Assembly: GCF_001654455.1 (NCBI RefSeq)
Contig: NZ_CP015772.1
Location: forward strand, 5,084,001 to 5,148,000
DNA from: Niabella ginsenosidivorans
Lineage (GTDB): Bacteria; Bacteroidota; Bacteroidia; Chitinophagales; Chitinophagaceae
Length of the DNA: 64,000 nucleotides
Reading direction: 5' to 3'
Shown here: positions 40,981 through 50,031 of the stretch, piece by piece
How positions within the stretch are numbered: the first letter of the stretch is position 1
Layout of the letters: every line of letters begins with the position of its first letter
Program-made: the position numbers and the translations under genes
The notes under the pieces: model-generated
What the model was told of the DNA's origin: nothing
The model's database searches: none
The model's input: the letters and a program-made list of their open reading frames with translations, nothing else

Positions 40981-43155
40981 TTACTGCTCAGCTTTTTTCT
41001 TCAGCTCCTCCAGTTCTCTTTGTTTTTGTTCGATCTGCTTTCTGATAGCTTCTTTTGACGGGGATGCTGATTTTGTTGGTTCATTGTTGTAGTGGTAAAT
41101 AACGCCGGGCGCGGCTGTTGCGGTATCTTTTGTGCTGTTATATCGGTAACTATTATTGCTGCTACCCGTAGTGTCGGCTGTTTTATTACTGCCCCCCCAC
41201 CTGTAAGTGCTGTCGCCCTGGTTGGTACTACTTTCATTTACTACCGTTCCTGCGGCGCTTTCCAGGTCTCCGTTGCTGTTCATGGTATATTCTATATCCG
41301 CCTCGTAGTAGTTGTGGCTCCGTTGCCCGCGTATACGGCGGATGCCTTTCCCGTTTGTGTCAAAATCAATATCCAGCGGGTTTAATTTTTCCTGCACACT
41401 TTCATCCAGTTGTATTTTTTTTCCTGCCGGAACATAAACGGTTACCGTTATATGTTGAAAACGGTACTTGGCGCTTTTGTCAATAGCGTACCCGCTGGGC
41501 AGATCCAGTACGCTGTCTTTTGATGAAACGGTATACCGGATCTTATTCATTCTTGCCGCAGCATCTGCGTCAGTGCTGCCAAAGCTTCTTTTGGTAATGG
41601 AAACATGATAAAGCGAATCATCACTTTTCTCAAACTGCAATGCCACATCAGAGATCTTTAAAGTATCTTTCGTTAAGCTAAACCCGTCAATACGGTCGCT
41701 CCGGCTTTGCAGCCAGCTGAAATCTCCAACATATTCCAGCTCCGGTTCGGAAACGGTCAGGATCATCTTGCCGTTTTGGGGCTGGGTAATAGCCACCGGG
41801 GTTTCCGCCGCTTGTGTTCTTTTAAAATCTTTTGAAATGCTTGTTACAAATACCATCAGGAATACCCAGCCAAAAGCCCACAATCCGCCAAACAGGTAGT
41901 TCAGGTATTTGCCCGGTGTGGTTACGTTTAAGATGGTTCTTACCAGCCATACCACGCCCCCTACAATGGGAGCGCCAACAAAAAGCAACAGTGTGGCCCA
42001 GGCCAGGAACTGCTGGTTATCGCTGGTCCATAAGAAATTATTAAAGGGGGCAAAAGCATACCCGCTGAACAATAAAGCCATCAGGGCTACGAACAGGGAA
42101 ATAATAATGGTGCCGAAAATGATCATGAAGATGATCTTTATGACCATTGCAATACCATACCCCAGGCCCCGCGCCCCCCTGCCAGCGGCACTTCCGAACT
42201 CACGTCCAAAGTTGCGCCCGTAAACCTTTCCTGTTTGCCCCAGGCGTGTGGCAGTGTCTGCCACTTCTTTACTCCAGTCCTTTACCCGGTCTTTTACATC
42301 ATGCATAGAGTTCTGAACATTGTTCCGGATGCTGTTCAGGTCTACCGGCTGGCCATGCATTTCCATTTTTTCATAAGGGCTGATGGCCTCCGGCAGCACT
42401 ATCCAAAGGACAATATAAATGGTAATAAAGGTTCCGGTTAATGAGCCGAACATCACGTTCGGGAAAAACCAGTCTCCGTCCTGTTTTAAGATCCCGTTCA
42501 GGATGCTTAGGAGGATCGGTGCGGCAAAGATCAGGCGGATCATGCGGGGCTCCTTGCCAAAATAGGCAGCAATACCGCTGCACACTCCCCCGATCTGTTT
42601 TTCATCAGGGTTACGGAATAACCGTTTTCCTTTGTAGCCTTCCATGTTCCGGGAAGGAAGGAAGATCCACAGTAATATATAAATAAATACCCCCGTGCCA
42701 AAGCCTCCCAAAGCAATAATGGCAAACAGCACCCGTACAATGGAGGGGTCTATATTCAGCCAGTGCGCAATACCGCTGCACACCCCTCCCAGCTTCTTAT
42801 TGTTCTCATCCCTGTACAGCTTGCGGCTGCCATAAGAGGTGTTTGCATAATCATCTCCGGGGTACTGCTGCTGGTTTTCTGCTGTGGCAGCGCCTTCTTC
42901 CAGGTCTTCAGGGCGGCCCATGGTGGCGATCATCTCCTCCACATCAGCTTCGGTTATATGCGGGGCGCCCTTGCGCAGCTTGTCAGACATCAGCTCGGAA
43001 AACCGGCTTTCAATATCAGACAGGATCTCATCCTTTCCCGGCTCCTTTGCAAAATGGGCGCGCAGGCTGTCTAAGTACTGTTGTACTTTAGCTGCGGCCG
43101 TATCTTCAATGGTAATGCTGCGGCCTCCTAATTGTATATTGATGATCTGTTTCAT
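40981..43155 (-). CDS. Double PspC-domain membrane protein
   Basis: A 724-residue inner-membrane protein. An N-terminal cytoplasmic segment (about 1-95, IQLGGRSITIEDTAAAKVQQ, ADVEEMIATMGRPEDLEE) is followed by two PspC domains in tandem (RDENNKKLGGVCSGIAHWLN and RNPDEKQIGGVCSGIAAYFG, each with its membrane helix), then further helices (MVIKIIFMIIFGTIIISLFV, LLLFVGAPIVGGVVWLV, WAFGWVFLMVFVTSI) and a large beta-rich C-terminal domain ending in a Lys/Glu coiled coil. PspC domains sense envelope stress. The start codon overlaps the PadR stop by 4 bases, so PadR and PspC are translationally coupled, a pairing repeatedly seen in Bacteroidota. Confidence 0.9.
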   Translation of the reverse strand: MKQIINIQLGGRSITIEDTAAAKVQQYLDSLRAHFAKEPGKDEILSDIESRFSELMSDKLRKGAPHITEADVEEMIATMGRPEDLEEGAATAENQQQYPGDDYANTSYGSRKLYRDENNKKLGGVCSGIAHWLNIDPSIVRVLFAIIALGGFGTGVFIYILLWIFLPSRNMEGYKGKRLFRNPDEKQIGGVCSGIAAYFGKEPRMIRLIFAAPILLSILNGILKQDGDWFFPNVMFGSLTGTFITIYIVLWIVLPEAISPYEKMEMHGQPVDLNSIRNNVQNSMHDVKDRVKDWSKEVADTATRLGQTGKVYGRNFGREFGSAAGRGARGLGYGIAMVIKIIFMIIFGTIIISLFVALMALLFSGYAFAPFNNFLWTSDNQQFLAWATLLLFVGAPIVGGVVWLVRTILNVTTPGKYLNYLFGGLWAFGWVFLMVFVTSISKDFKRTQAAETPVAITQPQNGKMILTVSEPELEYVGDFSWLQSRSDRIDGFSLTKDTLKISDVALQFEKSDDSLYHVSITKRSFGSTDADAAARMNKIRYTVSSKDSVLDLPSGYAIDKSAKYRFQHITVTVYVPAGKKIQLDESVQEKLNPLDIDFDTNGKGIRRIRGQRSHNYYEADIEYTMNSNGDLESAAGTVVNESSTNQGDSTYRWGGSNKTADTTGSSNNSYRYNSTKDTATAAPGVIYHYNNEPTKSASPSKEAIRKQIEQKQRELEELKKKAEQ

Positions 43156-43499
43156 TGTTTCTGTTTTGTAGTGGTTTTATTGCTTAAGGTATTTACTGCG
43201 TTTGAAAGTTCGTTCCAGGTTTGTTCCAGCTCCCTGTAAAAGCCTTCCCCTTTCTGAGTAAGGGAAAAATATTTCCTGGGCGGCCCGCTGCTGCTTTCTT
43301 CCCAGCGGTAGGTGAGCATTTCTGCGTTTTTTAGCCGGGTGAGCAAAGGGTAAAGCGTGCCTTCCAGGATCTGGAGCCCGGCGCTCCGCATTTCTTCAAT
43401 AATGTCACTGGGGTACACTTCTCCTCTTTTTATAATCGATAAAATACAAAACTCAAGGATCCCTTTTCGCATCTGGCTCTGTGTATTCTCAATATTCAT
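43152..43499 (-). CDS. PadR family transcriptional regulator
   Basis: A 115-residue PadR-type winged-helix repressor: RKGILEFCILSIIKRGEVYP, SDIIEEMRSAGLQILEGTLY, PLLTRLKNAEMLTYRWEESS and GPPRKYFSLTQKGEGF are the classic order of helices, wing and C-terminal dimer helix. It overlaps the PspC gene (ATGA-type overlap), which it probably controls together with itself. A palindrome (GTATT-TGGC-AATAC) covers the -33 region of its own promoter, in keeping with autoregulation. Confidence 0.9.
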   Translation of the reverse strand: MNIENTQSQMRKGILEFCILSIIKRGEVYPSDIIEEMRSAGLQILEGTLYPLLTRLKNAEMLTYRWEESSSGPPRKYFSLTQKGEGFYRELEQTWNELSNAVNTLSNKTTTKQKQ

Positions 43500-43517
43500 T
43501 GCTCATGGATTGTTTCC

Positions 43518-43552
43518 CAAAGATATTCAATGGATATAGTATTTGGCAATAC
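43518..43552 (-). promoter_or_regulatory. padR-pspC promoter with overlapping palindrome
   Basis: On the minus strand TTG (43549-43547) and TATCTTTG (43525-43518) are 21 bases apart, a good Bacteroidota promoter. GTATT-TGGC-AATAC (43539-43552) is a perfect palindrome covering the -33 element: a likely PadR operator. Confidence 0.6.
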
Positions 43553-43689
43553 ATAGTACCTTGTTTGGTGCTTTTTATCGGTAAAGAAAAATAAAATGTC
43601 GGCGAATAGCGGTAGTTTCGTTGCTGATTTTTATTGGGCCGGCGGCAGTGCTGCTATCAGCATCCTTGTGTCACTCACTGGTGCATCGG

Positions 43690-43760
43690 TGCAGCGCCGG
43701 ACAGGTTTGGTTCATGGCTCATGGTTGACCATCAGCGATGGACCATGGACTATCGACCCT
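43690..43760. repeat. Short CCATGG/GACC repeat region
   Basis: A run of short related units (GGTTCATGGCTCATGG, TTGACCATC, GATGGACCATGGACTATCGACC) with internal palindromes, the kind of simple intergenic repeat found in this phylum. It lies just before the dehydrogenase start. Confidence 0.4.
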
Positions 43761-43786
43761 ACTTCACCTTTCAAAAACGACAAAGC

Positions 43787-44758
43787 ATGAACGTATTTGT
43801 TACCAAACAGATCCCGGAAATCGGAATAAAGCTGTTAAAAGAGGCTGGCATAGCTGTAACTGTGGCGGATCAGTCATTAAACCAGGAGGCGCTAATCAGG
43901 GAAGTGCAGGGATATGACGCCTTATTAAGCGCGGGTTTTGTAAAGGCGGATGCGCATTTTTTAGAGGGTTGCAGGCATTTAAAAGTGCTTTCACTTTTTT
44001 CGGTAGGCTATGACAATGTGGATATTGATGCCGCAACGCGCCTGGGCATTCCCGTGGGCAATACACCCGGAGTGCTCAGCCGGGCCACTTCTGATATTGC
44101 TTTTTTATTAATGCTGGCGGTTGCCCGCAAGGCTTTTTATAATTACCGGAAAATTTTAGACAGTAAATGGAAAGAATTTGAGCCCATAGCAGACCTGGGG
44201 ATAGAACTTTATGGAAAAACCCTGGGTGTTTTCGGTTTGGGGAAAATAGGACTGGAAATGGCAAAGAAATGCAGGGCGGCCTTTGATATGAAGGTCATTT
44301 ACCACAACCGCAGGCCGCAGGAGGAGGCAGAAAAAGAGCTGGGCGCTCAATATGTTTCCTTTGATGAGCTGCTGACCCGGAGCGATGTGCTTTCTGTGCA
44401 TGCCAACCTTTCACCGGAAACAAAAAATATTTTTAATAAGACAGCCTTCAGCAAAATGAAACCTAATGCTGTTTTTATAAATACGGCAAGGGGCGGTCTG
44501 CATAATGAAGCAGACCTGAAGGAAGCGCTGGACCATAAAATCATCTGGGGCGCAGGGCTGGATGTAACCAACCCGGAGCCGATGGCACCGGATAACCCGC
44601 TGTTAAAAATGCCTTCCGTTTGTGTGCTGCCGCACATTGGCTCTGCTACTGCAGAAACGCGGGACCAAATGGCCGTACTTGCCGCAAAAAATGTGATCGC
44701 CGGTTTAAATGGGGATCGGTTGCCTACTATTGTAAACCCGGAAGTGTATCAGCGGTAG
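43787..44758 (+). CDS. D-2-hydroxyacid dehydrogenase (glyoxylate/hydroxypyruvate reductase type)
   Basis: A 323-residue NAD(P)-dependent D-2-hydroxyacid dehydrogenase. The catalytic domain halves flank a Rossmann domain with LGVFGLGKIGLEMAKKC. The catalytic residues are seen: Arg in NTARGG, Glu in NPEPMA, and His in LPHIGSAT. NTPGVLSRATSDIAFLLMLA and the DVTNPEP segment point to the glyoxylate/hydroxypyruvate reductase group. I start at ATG 43787 (MNVFVTKQIPE); the frame runs 51 codons further upstream through repeat-like sequence and is rejected. No operon partner. Confidence 0.9.
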   Translation: MNVFVTKQIPEIGIKLLKEAGIAVTVADQSLNQEALIREVQGYDALLSAGFVKADAHFLEGCRHLKVLSLFSVGYDNVDIDAATRLGIPVGNTPGVLSRATSDIAFLLMLAVARKAFYNYRKILDSKWKEFEPIADLGIELYGKTLGVFGLGKIGLEMAKKCRAAFDMKVIYHNRRPQEEAEKELGAQYVSFDELLTRSDVLSVHANLSPETKNIFNKTAFSKMKPNAVFINTARGGLHNEADLKEALDHKIIWGAGLDVTNPEPMAPDNPLLKMPSVCVLPHIGSATAETRDQMAVLAAKNVIAGLNGDRLPTIVNPEVYQR

Positions 44759-44833
44759 AAGGACAATAATAACAGGATGCAACCCTGTCCCGATAGTCCC
44801 AATAAAAAAGCTGAATCTTTCGGGACCGGGATT

Positions 44834-44943
44834 ATTTCAGCATCTATGTATATGATCGCCCAACAGACCCTGAAACAGGAATAGATCCCGGGACAAGCCC
44901 GGGATGACATCTTCAGGGTAACCCGTAAGAATAATTGTCATCC
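44834..44943. repeat. Dispersed repeat, inverted copy of 18096-18201
   Basis: Read on the minus strand it gives GATGACAATTATTCTT, GGGTTACCCTGAAGATGTC, TGTTTCAGGGTCTGTTGG and GATGCTGAAAT, in the same order as the first copy. An internal CCCGGGACAAGCCCGGG is a hairpin not present in the other copy. Confidence 0.7.
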
Positions 44944-45233
44944 CCTCCTCCAAACGTTCGGATGTTTTTGCAGCGCAAATAAAAACTTGGCATGACCAGC
45001 TTTTTTGTCATCCGAATGATCGGATGCAAAGAACTTTGTGCCTTTATTGATACCTCACCACGCCATTTGTGAAAAAAAATTTTCACAGGGCTTTTTGTTC
45101 CGGGTTATATAAGCAGAAGCCTGGTTTCTGAAAATATAACTAACAAAACCGCAATGCTGTTAATGAACATCAAATCCATACAGCATTTATAGCAGACGCT
45201 TCTTTCTCAAAAAAAACTTGCGAACATTTGTTG

Positions 45234-45241
45234 TATGTTTG
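45234..45241 (+). promoter_or_regulatory. -7 box of the S46 peptidase gene
   Basis: TATGTTTG matches TAnnTTTG, 57 bases before the start codon. A TTG lies 13 bases upstream, shorter than the usual spacing. Confidence 0.45.
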
Positions 45242-45298
45242 GGCGCTTGTTTAAAAACGGTAGTTCGTACTATTTTAAATTAAAAACACAAAGATCAA

Positions 45299-47461
45299 AT
45301 GAAGAAAAGTTTTCTGTTGTTGCTGGTGATGATCACAGCAATGTTTCGCTCTTATGCTGATGAAGGCATGTGGCTCCCCCAGTTACTGGGCCGGCAGGTG
45401 TATAATGATATGGTGAAAAAAGGGCTAAAGCTGACCAAAGAACAATTGTATAGTGTGAACAAGAACTCGCTGAAAGATGCCATCATTATTTTTGGTGGCG
45501 GCTGCACCGGGGAAATCGTAAGCCCCGAAGGCCTCATCTTTACCAACCACCATTGCGGGTATGATGCTGTTGCTTCTGCCAGTACGGTGGATCATAACTA
45601 CTTAAGAGATGGTTTTTATGCACGCAATAAAGGTGAAGAAATAAAAACCAACCTGAGTGTGCAGTTCCTGCTGCGCATTGAAGATGTGACCAAAGAGGTA
45701 ATGGATGCCCTGGGTAATCTTAGCGGAACGGAGCGCGCCGATAAGCAATCTGAAGTATTAGCGGCGATCAATAAACGCATGAGCAATCCGGCTAATGCCA
45801 TTGAAACCCGCGTGAGCCCTTTATTTAAAGGAAACCAGTACCTGGCATTTGTATACCAGCGCTATACAGACATCCGTTTAGTAGGCGTTCCGCCGGAAAG
45901 CGTTGGTAAGTTTGGAGGAGATACGGATAACTGGGAATGGCCGCGGCATACCGGCGATTATTCCATCTTTCGTGTATACACCAATAAACAGAACCAGCCG
46001 GCAGATTATGACCCCGCTAATGTTCCGTTGAAACCCAAATGGTTCCTGCCGGTTTCCCTGAAAGGAGTAAAGGAGGGCGACTTTACCATGATCTGGGGCT
46101 ACCCGGGCGGCACCAACCGTTATGAATCTTCCTATGGGGTAAAGATGGCTACAGACATTAATAACCCAACATTGGTAGCATTGCGGGATGTGCGCCTGAA
46201 ATACATGTTTGAGGATATGAAAAAAGATCCGGCTGTAAAATTAAAGCTGGCATCCAGTTACGCGGGCATCGCCAATTACTGGAAGTTTTTTGACGGAGAA
46301 ACAAAACAGCTGCTGAAATATGACATTTACGGGCAGAAGAAAGCCGCAGAAGAAAAATTCAATGCATGGGCAAAAGGCAAACCGGAATATGAAAATATCT
46401 TTGCCGACTGGTCAAAGGCCTATGATGCCTGGAGGCCTTATGCAAAAAGCAGGGTTTACCTGTTAGAAGGCATCCTGGGGTCGCCTTTAGTAGCTTATGC
46501 TTCATCCCTGCTGCAACTGAACAATGCATTACAGAAAGGGGTATCCGGTGAGGAATTGACAAAACTGGTAAAAGCGGCCAGTGCAAAGCGCGATGAATTT
46601 CTGAAGGAGGAAGACAAACCTTCTGATCAAAAGATACTGGCAGCCGTGGCAAAACTATTTTATGAGCAGATCGATCCTGCACAGCATCCCCGGGAATTTT
46701 ATGAAAAGGTGCAGCAAAGATACGGAGCGCTAAATGAAGAAGCTACTTACAAAAAATTTGCAGCAGCTGTATTTGACAGTACCCTGATCTTTGACGATGC
46801 AAAATGGAATGCATTTACTGCAAACCCGCAGGCCGCTGTATTGAGCGCAGACCCGGCCTTTGAGGTGGCCCAATCTTTTATTTCCAATTACCAGAAAAAT
46901 ATCGGTCCTAAATATGCAGAATTTATGGCAAAAAATAACGATTATGGCCGGTTATACATTAAAGGAGTGATGGCGATGGATCCTGTAAAAGCAAAAATGA
47001 TGTACCCGGATGCTACGTTTACCATGCGTGTAAGCTATGGACAGGTAAAACCGTATCATCCCCGCGATGCGGTGTTTTATGATTATGTAACTACAGCAAA
47101 AGGCATTCTGGAAAAATACAAACCGGGCGATTATGAGTTTGATCTGCCAACAAAGCAGATTGAACTGTTAAAGAAAAAGGATTTCGGACAGTATGCGGAT
47201 CCTGTTAGCAAGGACCTGGTGGTTGGGTTCATCTCCACCAATGATATTACAGGGGGTAACTCGGGCTCACCCGTCATTAACGGGAACGGGGAACTGGTTG
47301 GGCTGGCTTTTGACGGTAACTATGAAGCCATCAGCCATAAAATGGCTTACGATAAGGACCTGAACCGGACCATCAATGTGGATATCCGTTATGTGTTGTG
47401 GTGTATTGATAAATTAGGCGGAGCTACCCATATTATTAATGAGCTGAAGCTGGTTCGGTAA
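45299..47461 (+). CDS. S46 family dipeptidyl-peptidase (DPP7-like)
   Basis: A 720-residue secreted serine peptidase of family S46, which releases N-terminal dipeptides in the periplasm and lets asaccharolytic or peptide-using bacteria feed on oligopeptides. Signal peptide FLLLLVMITAMFRSYA; the mature part starts with DEGMWLPQLL. The catalytic triad is visible: His in FTNHHCGYDA, Asp in GGDTDNWEWPRHTGDYS, Ser 655 in DITGGNSGSPV. Residue 673, which I recall as the one separating DPP7 (Gly) from DPP11 (Arg), is Gly (FDGNYEA), so preference for hydrophobic residues before the cut is predicted. Single gene with its own promoter and terminator. Confidence 0.93.
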   Translation: MKKSFLLLLVMITAMFRSYADEGMWLPQLLGRQVYNDMVKKGLKLTKEQLYSVNKNSLKDAIIIFGGGCTGEIVSPEGLIFTNHHCGYDAVASASTVDHNYLRDGFYARNKGEEIKTNLSVQFLLRIEDVTKEVMDALGNLSGTERADKQSEVLAAINKRMSNPANAIETRVSPLFKGNQYLAFVYQRYTDIRLVGVPPESVGKFGGDTDNWEWPRHTGDYSIFRVYTNKQNQPADYDPANVPLKPKWFLPVSLKGVKEGDFTMIWGYPGGTNRYESSYGVKMATDINNPTLVALRDVRLKYMFEDMKKDPAVKLKLASSYAGIANYWKFFDGETKQLLKYDIYGQKKAAEEKFNAWAKGKPEYENIFADWSKAYDAWRPYAKSRVYLLEGILGSPLVAYASSLLQLNNALQKGVSGEELTKLVKAASAKRDEFLKEEDKPSDQKILAAVAKLFYEQIDPAQHPREFYEKVQQRYGALNEEATYKKFAAAVFDSTLIFDDAKWNAFTANPQAAVLSADPAFEVAQSFISNYQKNIGPKYAEFMAKNNDYGRLYIKGVMAMDPVKAKMMYPDATFTMRVSYGQVKPYHPRDAVFYDYVTTAKGILEKYKPGDYEFDLPTKQIELLKKKDFGQYADPVSKDLVVGFISTNDITGGNSGSPVINGNGELVGLAFDGNYEAISHKMAYDKDLNRTINVDIRYVLWCIDKLGGATHIINELKLVR

Positions 47462-47493
47462 AAGAAGCGGCCCGGAATGCTTTGATGAATGAA

Positions 47494-47524
47494 GGGGTTG
47501 CCGGAACAGGGCAGCCCCTTTTTT
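47494..47524 (+). terminator. Terminator of the S46 gene
   Basis: GGGGTTGCC and GGCAGCCCC pair (one G-T) with a short loop, followed by a T6 run; 33 bases after the stop codon. Confidence 0.85.
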
Positions 47525-47639
47525 ATGATGAGTTGCAGAAAAAGATGCCGGTCTGTATAAAATTTCCTGATATCGAAAGTCGATTTCCGGATCTCGTAAA
47601 TAAGGTTATCACTGTCGGTTTAGTTTCGCGCAAATTTTT

Positions 47640-50012
47640 ATGGTGGAGCTAAGAATCAGATACGCAGCTGTGCTTATATTGTTTATTGTGCTATCCCAGC
47701 TCTCTTTTTCACAGGACGCAAGGCTGAAAGGCCGTATTATTACAGAAGATAAATCGGCACTCCCCTTTGCTACGATAGTACTGGACAGCACTGATTACGG
47801 CGCTACAGCAGATGAGAACGGCAATTATGCCATTACGAATATAAAACCGGGACATTACAGAGTCATTGTTACCGCTGTCAACTATCTGATATCAGAAAAA
47901 GAGGTGGATCTTACAAATGGTACACCCGCAACGATTGATTTTATTCTTGCTAAAAAAGGAACAGACCTGGAAGAAGTAAGAGTAACTTCCTACCATACGG
48001 CCCGGCAGGAAATAAAACAACAAACGATCAACACGCTGGCTTTCAAAGAGCAGCCTGCAACATTGGTAGAGTTAATGAACCGGAGCTCCGGTATAAGAAT
48101 AAGACAGACAGGAGGATTAGGAAGCCAGAGCAACTTAATGCTGAATGGATTTCAGAACCGCTCTATAAAATTCTTTAAAGATGGAATTCCCCTGGACTAC
48201 CTGGGTAGCGGATTTGATATTTCGCTGGTACCGGTCAATATGCTGGAAAGGGTGGAAGTTTTTAAAGGAGTGCTGCCTTTTTATTTGGGGGCCGATGCCC
48301 TGGGAGGGGCTGTAAATATGGTGAGCCGGAATAATATGCAGGATTTTTTAAATGCTTCCTATGAAATTGGCTCTTTTAATACGCACCGGGTTTCCTTAAA
48401 CGCATTTCATATAAACAAAGCGGGTAAGCTGTTTGTAGGCGCAAATGCCTTTTACAATTATTCTGATAATGATTATAAGGCTGATGTGCAGACCCTGGAT
48501 TCCGTTACAGGAACAAAGGAGGATTACAGGGCTAAGTTATTTCATAACAGGTTCTCCAATGTGTATGCAGAAGCCTATGCCGGCCTGAGAAATTTATCCT
48601 GGGCAGATGAGCTGAAACTGTCGGTAACCGCGTTTTTGATTAACAAACAACTGCAGTTTGGCAGTACCATGGATCAGCCGTTTGGTGCGGCAAAGGCGCG
48701 GCAAAAGGCCATAATTCCTACTTTAAATTATAAAAAGAATTTGTGGAACGACCGGTTTTCGGTCAATCAGTTCCTGGCATACAGTTCCCTTAATGCTGAA
48801 ACTGTTGATACGGCCCATGGCAGCTATGACTGGACAGGTGCTTACACGTACAATCCATCCAGTGTTGGAGAAATTACATCCAGGGGAACATTGTCCGATA
48901 TTGATTTCCAAAATTACATTTCAAGAACCAACCTGTCGTACAAATTCAATACAAAGCACCAGCTCCATTTTAATGCCGTTTATAATAAATACAGGAGGGT
49001 TGGGGAAGACCCCTATGGCAATAAATTTAAAAACGGGGTGGATGCGCTTGCGCGCCCGGCAAATTATGATAAACTGATTGTTGCCCTGGGCCTTTCTTCC
49101 GGGTTTTTAGACAACAGGCTGCAAAACAGCCTGGCTATAAAATGGTTTACCTATCAGACCCGGGCAACAGATGCCGATTTCCAGGGCAATGAAGTAACCA
49201 CAAAAAATAATAAAGCAGCCTGGGGCATAGCAGAGGGCATCCGTTATACCCTGAGCAGGTATGCGTCACTTTACTTATCAGGAGAATCAGCTCTGAGGTT
49301 GCCGGAACTGGACGAATTGTTTGGAGATGGCAATTTAAAGCTCTCTAATTTTAACCTGAAACCGGAGCGGAGCCTGAACCTCAGCCTGAGCTATAAGGTT
49401 TCAGTGCCTGAAAAATATACAGCAGAGGTCAATACTTTTTACCGCCATACAAAGGATATGATCCTTTTAATGCCGTATAACGTTCTGTTCTCCCAGAGCC
49501 AGAACGTGCAAAACGTTCGTGGATACGGGTTAGATGCAGATGGGAGGTATTTCATCACGCACTGGTTAGATGTAAATGCCAATTTCACTTATCAGAACTT
49601 AAGAGCAGTGAACACCGGCTATGCGCTAACAGAAGGTGCACGCCTGCGGAATACACCTTATTTTTTTGCAAATGCCGGCGTCAATTCAAAATTTCAGGCG
49701 GTTGCATTAAAGGAAGATAAGCTGAATGTGTACTGTTATTATTCATTTGTGCGCGAATACTACCTGGATTATATACCCAAAGATTTTGAGCCGAAAGGCT
49801 TCCTGGGGCTGTTTGGCAGGGCCAGGTTAGATGCGCACAATATCATTCCCAATCAGCATCTGGTAACAGCAGGCGTTACTTATTTCCCTGAAAAAAACCG
49901 CTACTCTATTGGGTTCCAGGTAAAGAACCTGCTTGATGCCCGCATTTACGACAACTTTAAAATACAAAATCCCGGAAGAAGCTTTTCTGTTAAACTCAAT
50001 TATTCATTATAA
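47640..50012 (+). CDS. xusA: TonB-dependent receptor, XusA-like siderophore receptor
   Basis: A 790-residue TonB-dependent transporter: signal peptide (VLILFIVLSQLSFSQ), CarboxypepD_reg domain (about 22-110, LKGRIITEDKSALPFATIVL), plug (QPATLVELMNRSSGIRIRQT, GGLGSQSNLMLNGFQNRSIK, LERVEVFKGVLPFYLGADAL, GGAVNMVSR) and a 22-strand barrel ending in FSVKLNYSL. Two downstream genes, a DUF4374 lipoprotein and a PepSY membrane protein, make this the order of the xusABC xenosiderophore utilisation operon known in Bacteroides. So it likely imports ferric siderophores made by other bacteria. The ligand is inferred from synteny. Confidence 0.85.
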   Translation: MVELRIRYAAVLILFIVLSQLSFSQDARLKGRIITEDKSALPFATIVLDSTDYGATADENGNYAITNIKPGHYRVIVTAVNYLISEKEVDLTNGTPATIDFILAKKGTDLEEVRVTSYHTARQEIKQQTINTLAFKEQPATLVELMNRSSGIRIRQTGGLGSQSNLMLNGFQNRSIKFFKDGIPLDYLGSGFDISLVPVNMLERVEVFKGVLPFYLGADALGGAVNMVSRNNMQDFLNASYEIGSFNTHRVSLNAFHINKAGKLFVGANAFYNYSDNDYKADVQTLDSVTGTKEDYRAKLFHNRFSNVYAEAYAGLRNLSWADELKLSVTAFLINKQLQFGSTMDQPFGAAKARQKAIIPTLNYKKNLWNDRFSVNQFLAYSSLNAETVDTAHGSYDWTGAYTYNPSSVGEITSRGTLSDIDFQNYISRTNLSYKFNTKHQLHFNAVYNKYRRVGEDPYGNKFKNGVDALARPANYDKLIVALGLSSGFLDNRLQNSLAIKWFTYQTRATDADFQGNEVTTKNNKAAWGIAEGIRYTLSRYASLYLSGESALRLPELDELFGDGNLKLSNFNLKPERSLNLSLSYKVSVPEKYTAEVNTFYRHTKDMILLMPYNVLFSQSQNVQNVRGYGLDADGRYFITHWLDVNANFTYQNLRAVNTGYALTEGARLRNTPYFFANAGVNSKFQAVALKEDKLNVYCYYSFVREYYLDYIPKDFEPKGFLGLFGRARLDAHNIIPNQHLVTAGVTYFPEKNRYSIGFQVKNLLDARIYDNFKIQNPGRSFSVKLNYSL

Positions 50013-50031
50013 ATTTTAATCAGTTCTTTTT

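Larger units (their letters stand above)
44759..45298. other. Intergenic region with inverted dispersed repeat
   Basis: 540 bases. 44834-44943 is the inverted partner of 18096-18201, followed by GTCATCCCCTCC, TTCGGATG and a second TCATCCGAATGATCGGATG palindrome. A -7 box for the S46 gene lies at 45234-45241. Confidence 0.55.

Noticed and set aside
43634-43786. 51-codon extension of the dehydrogenase
   Set aside because: Cys, His and Trp rich peptide from repeat-like sequence; the family start is MNVFVTKQ at 43787.
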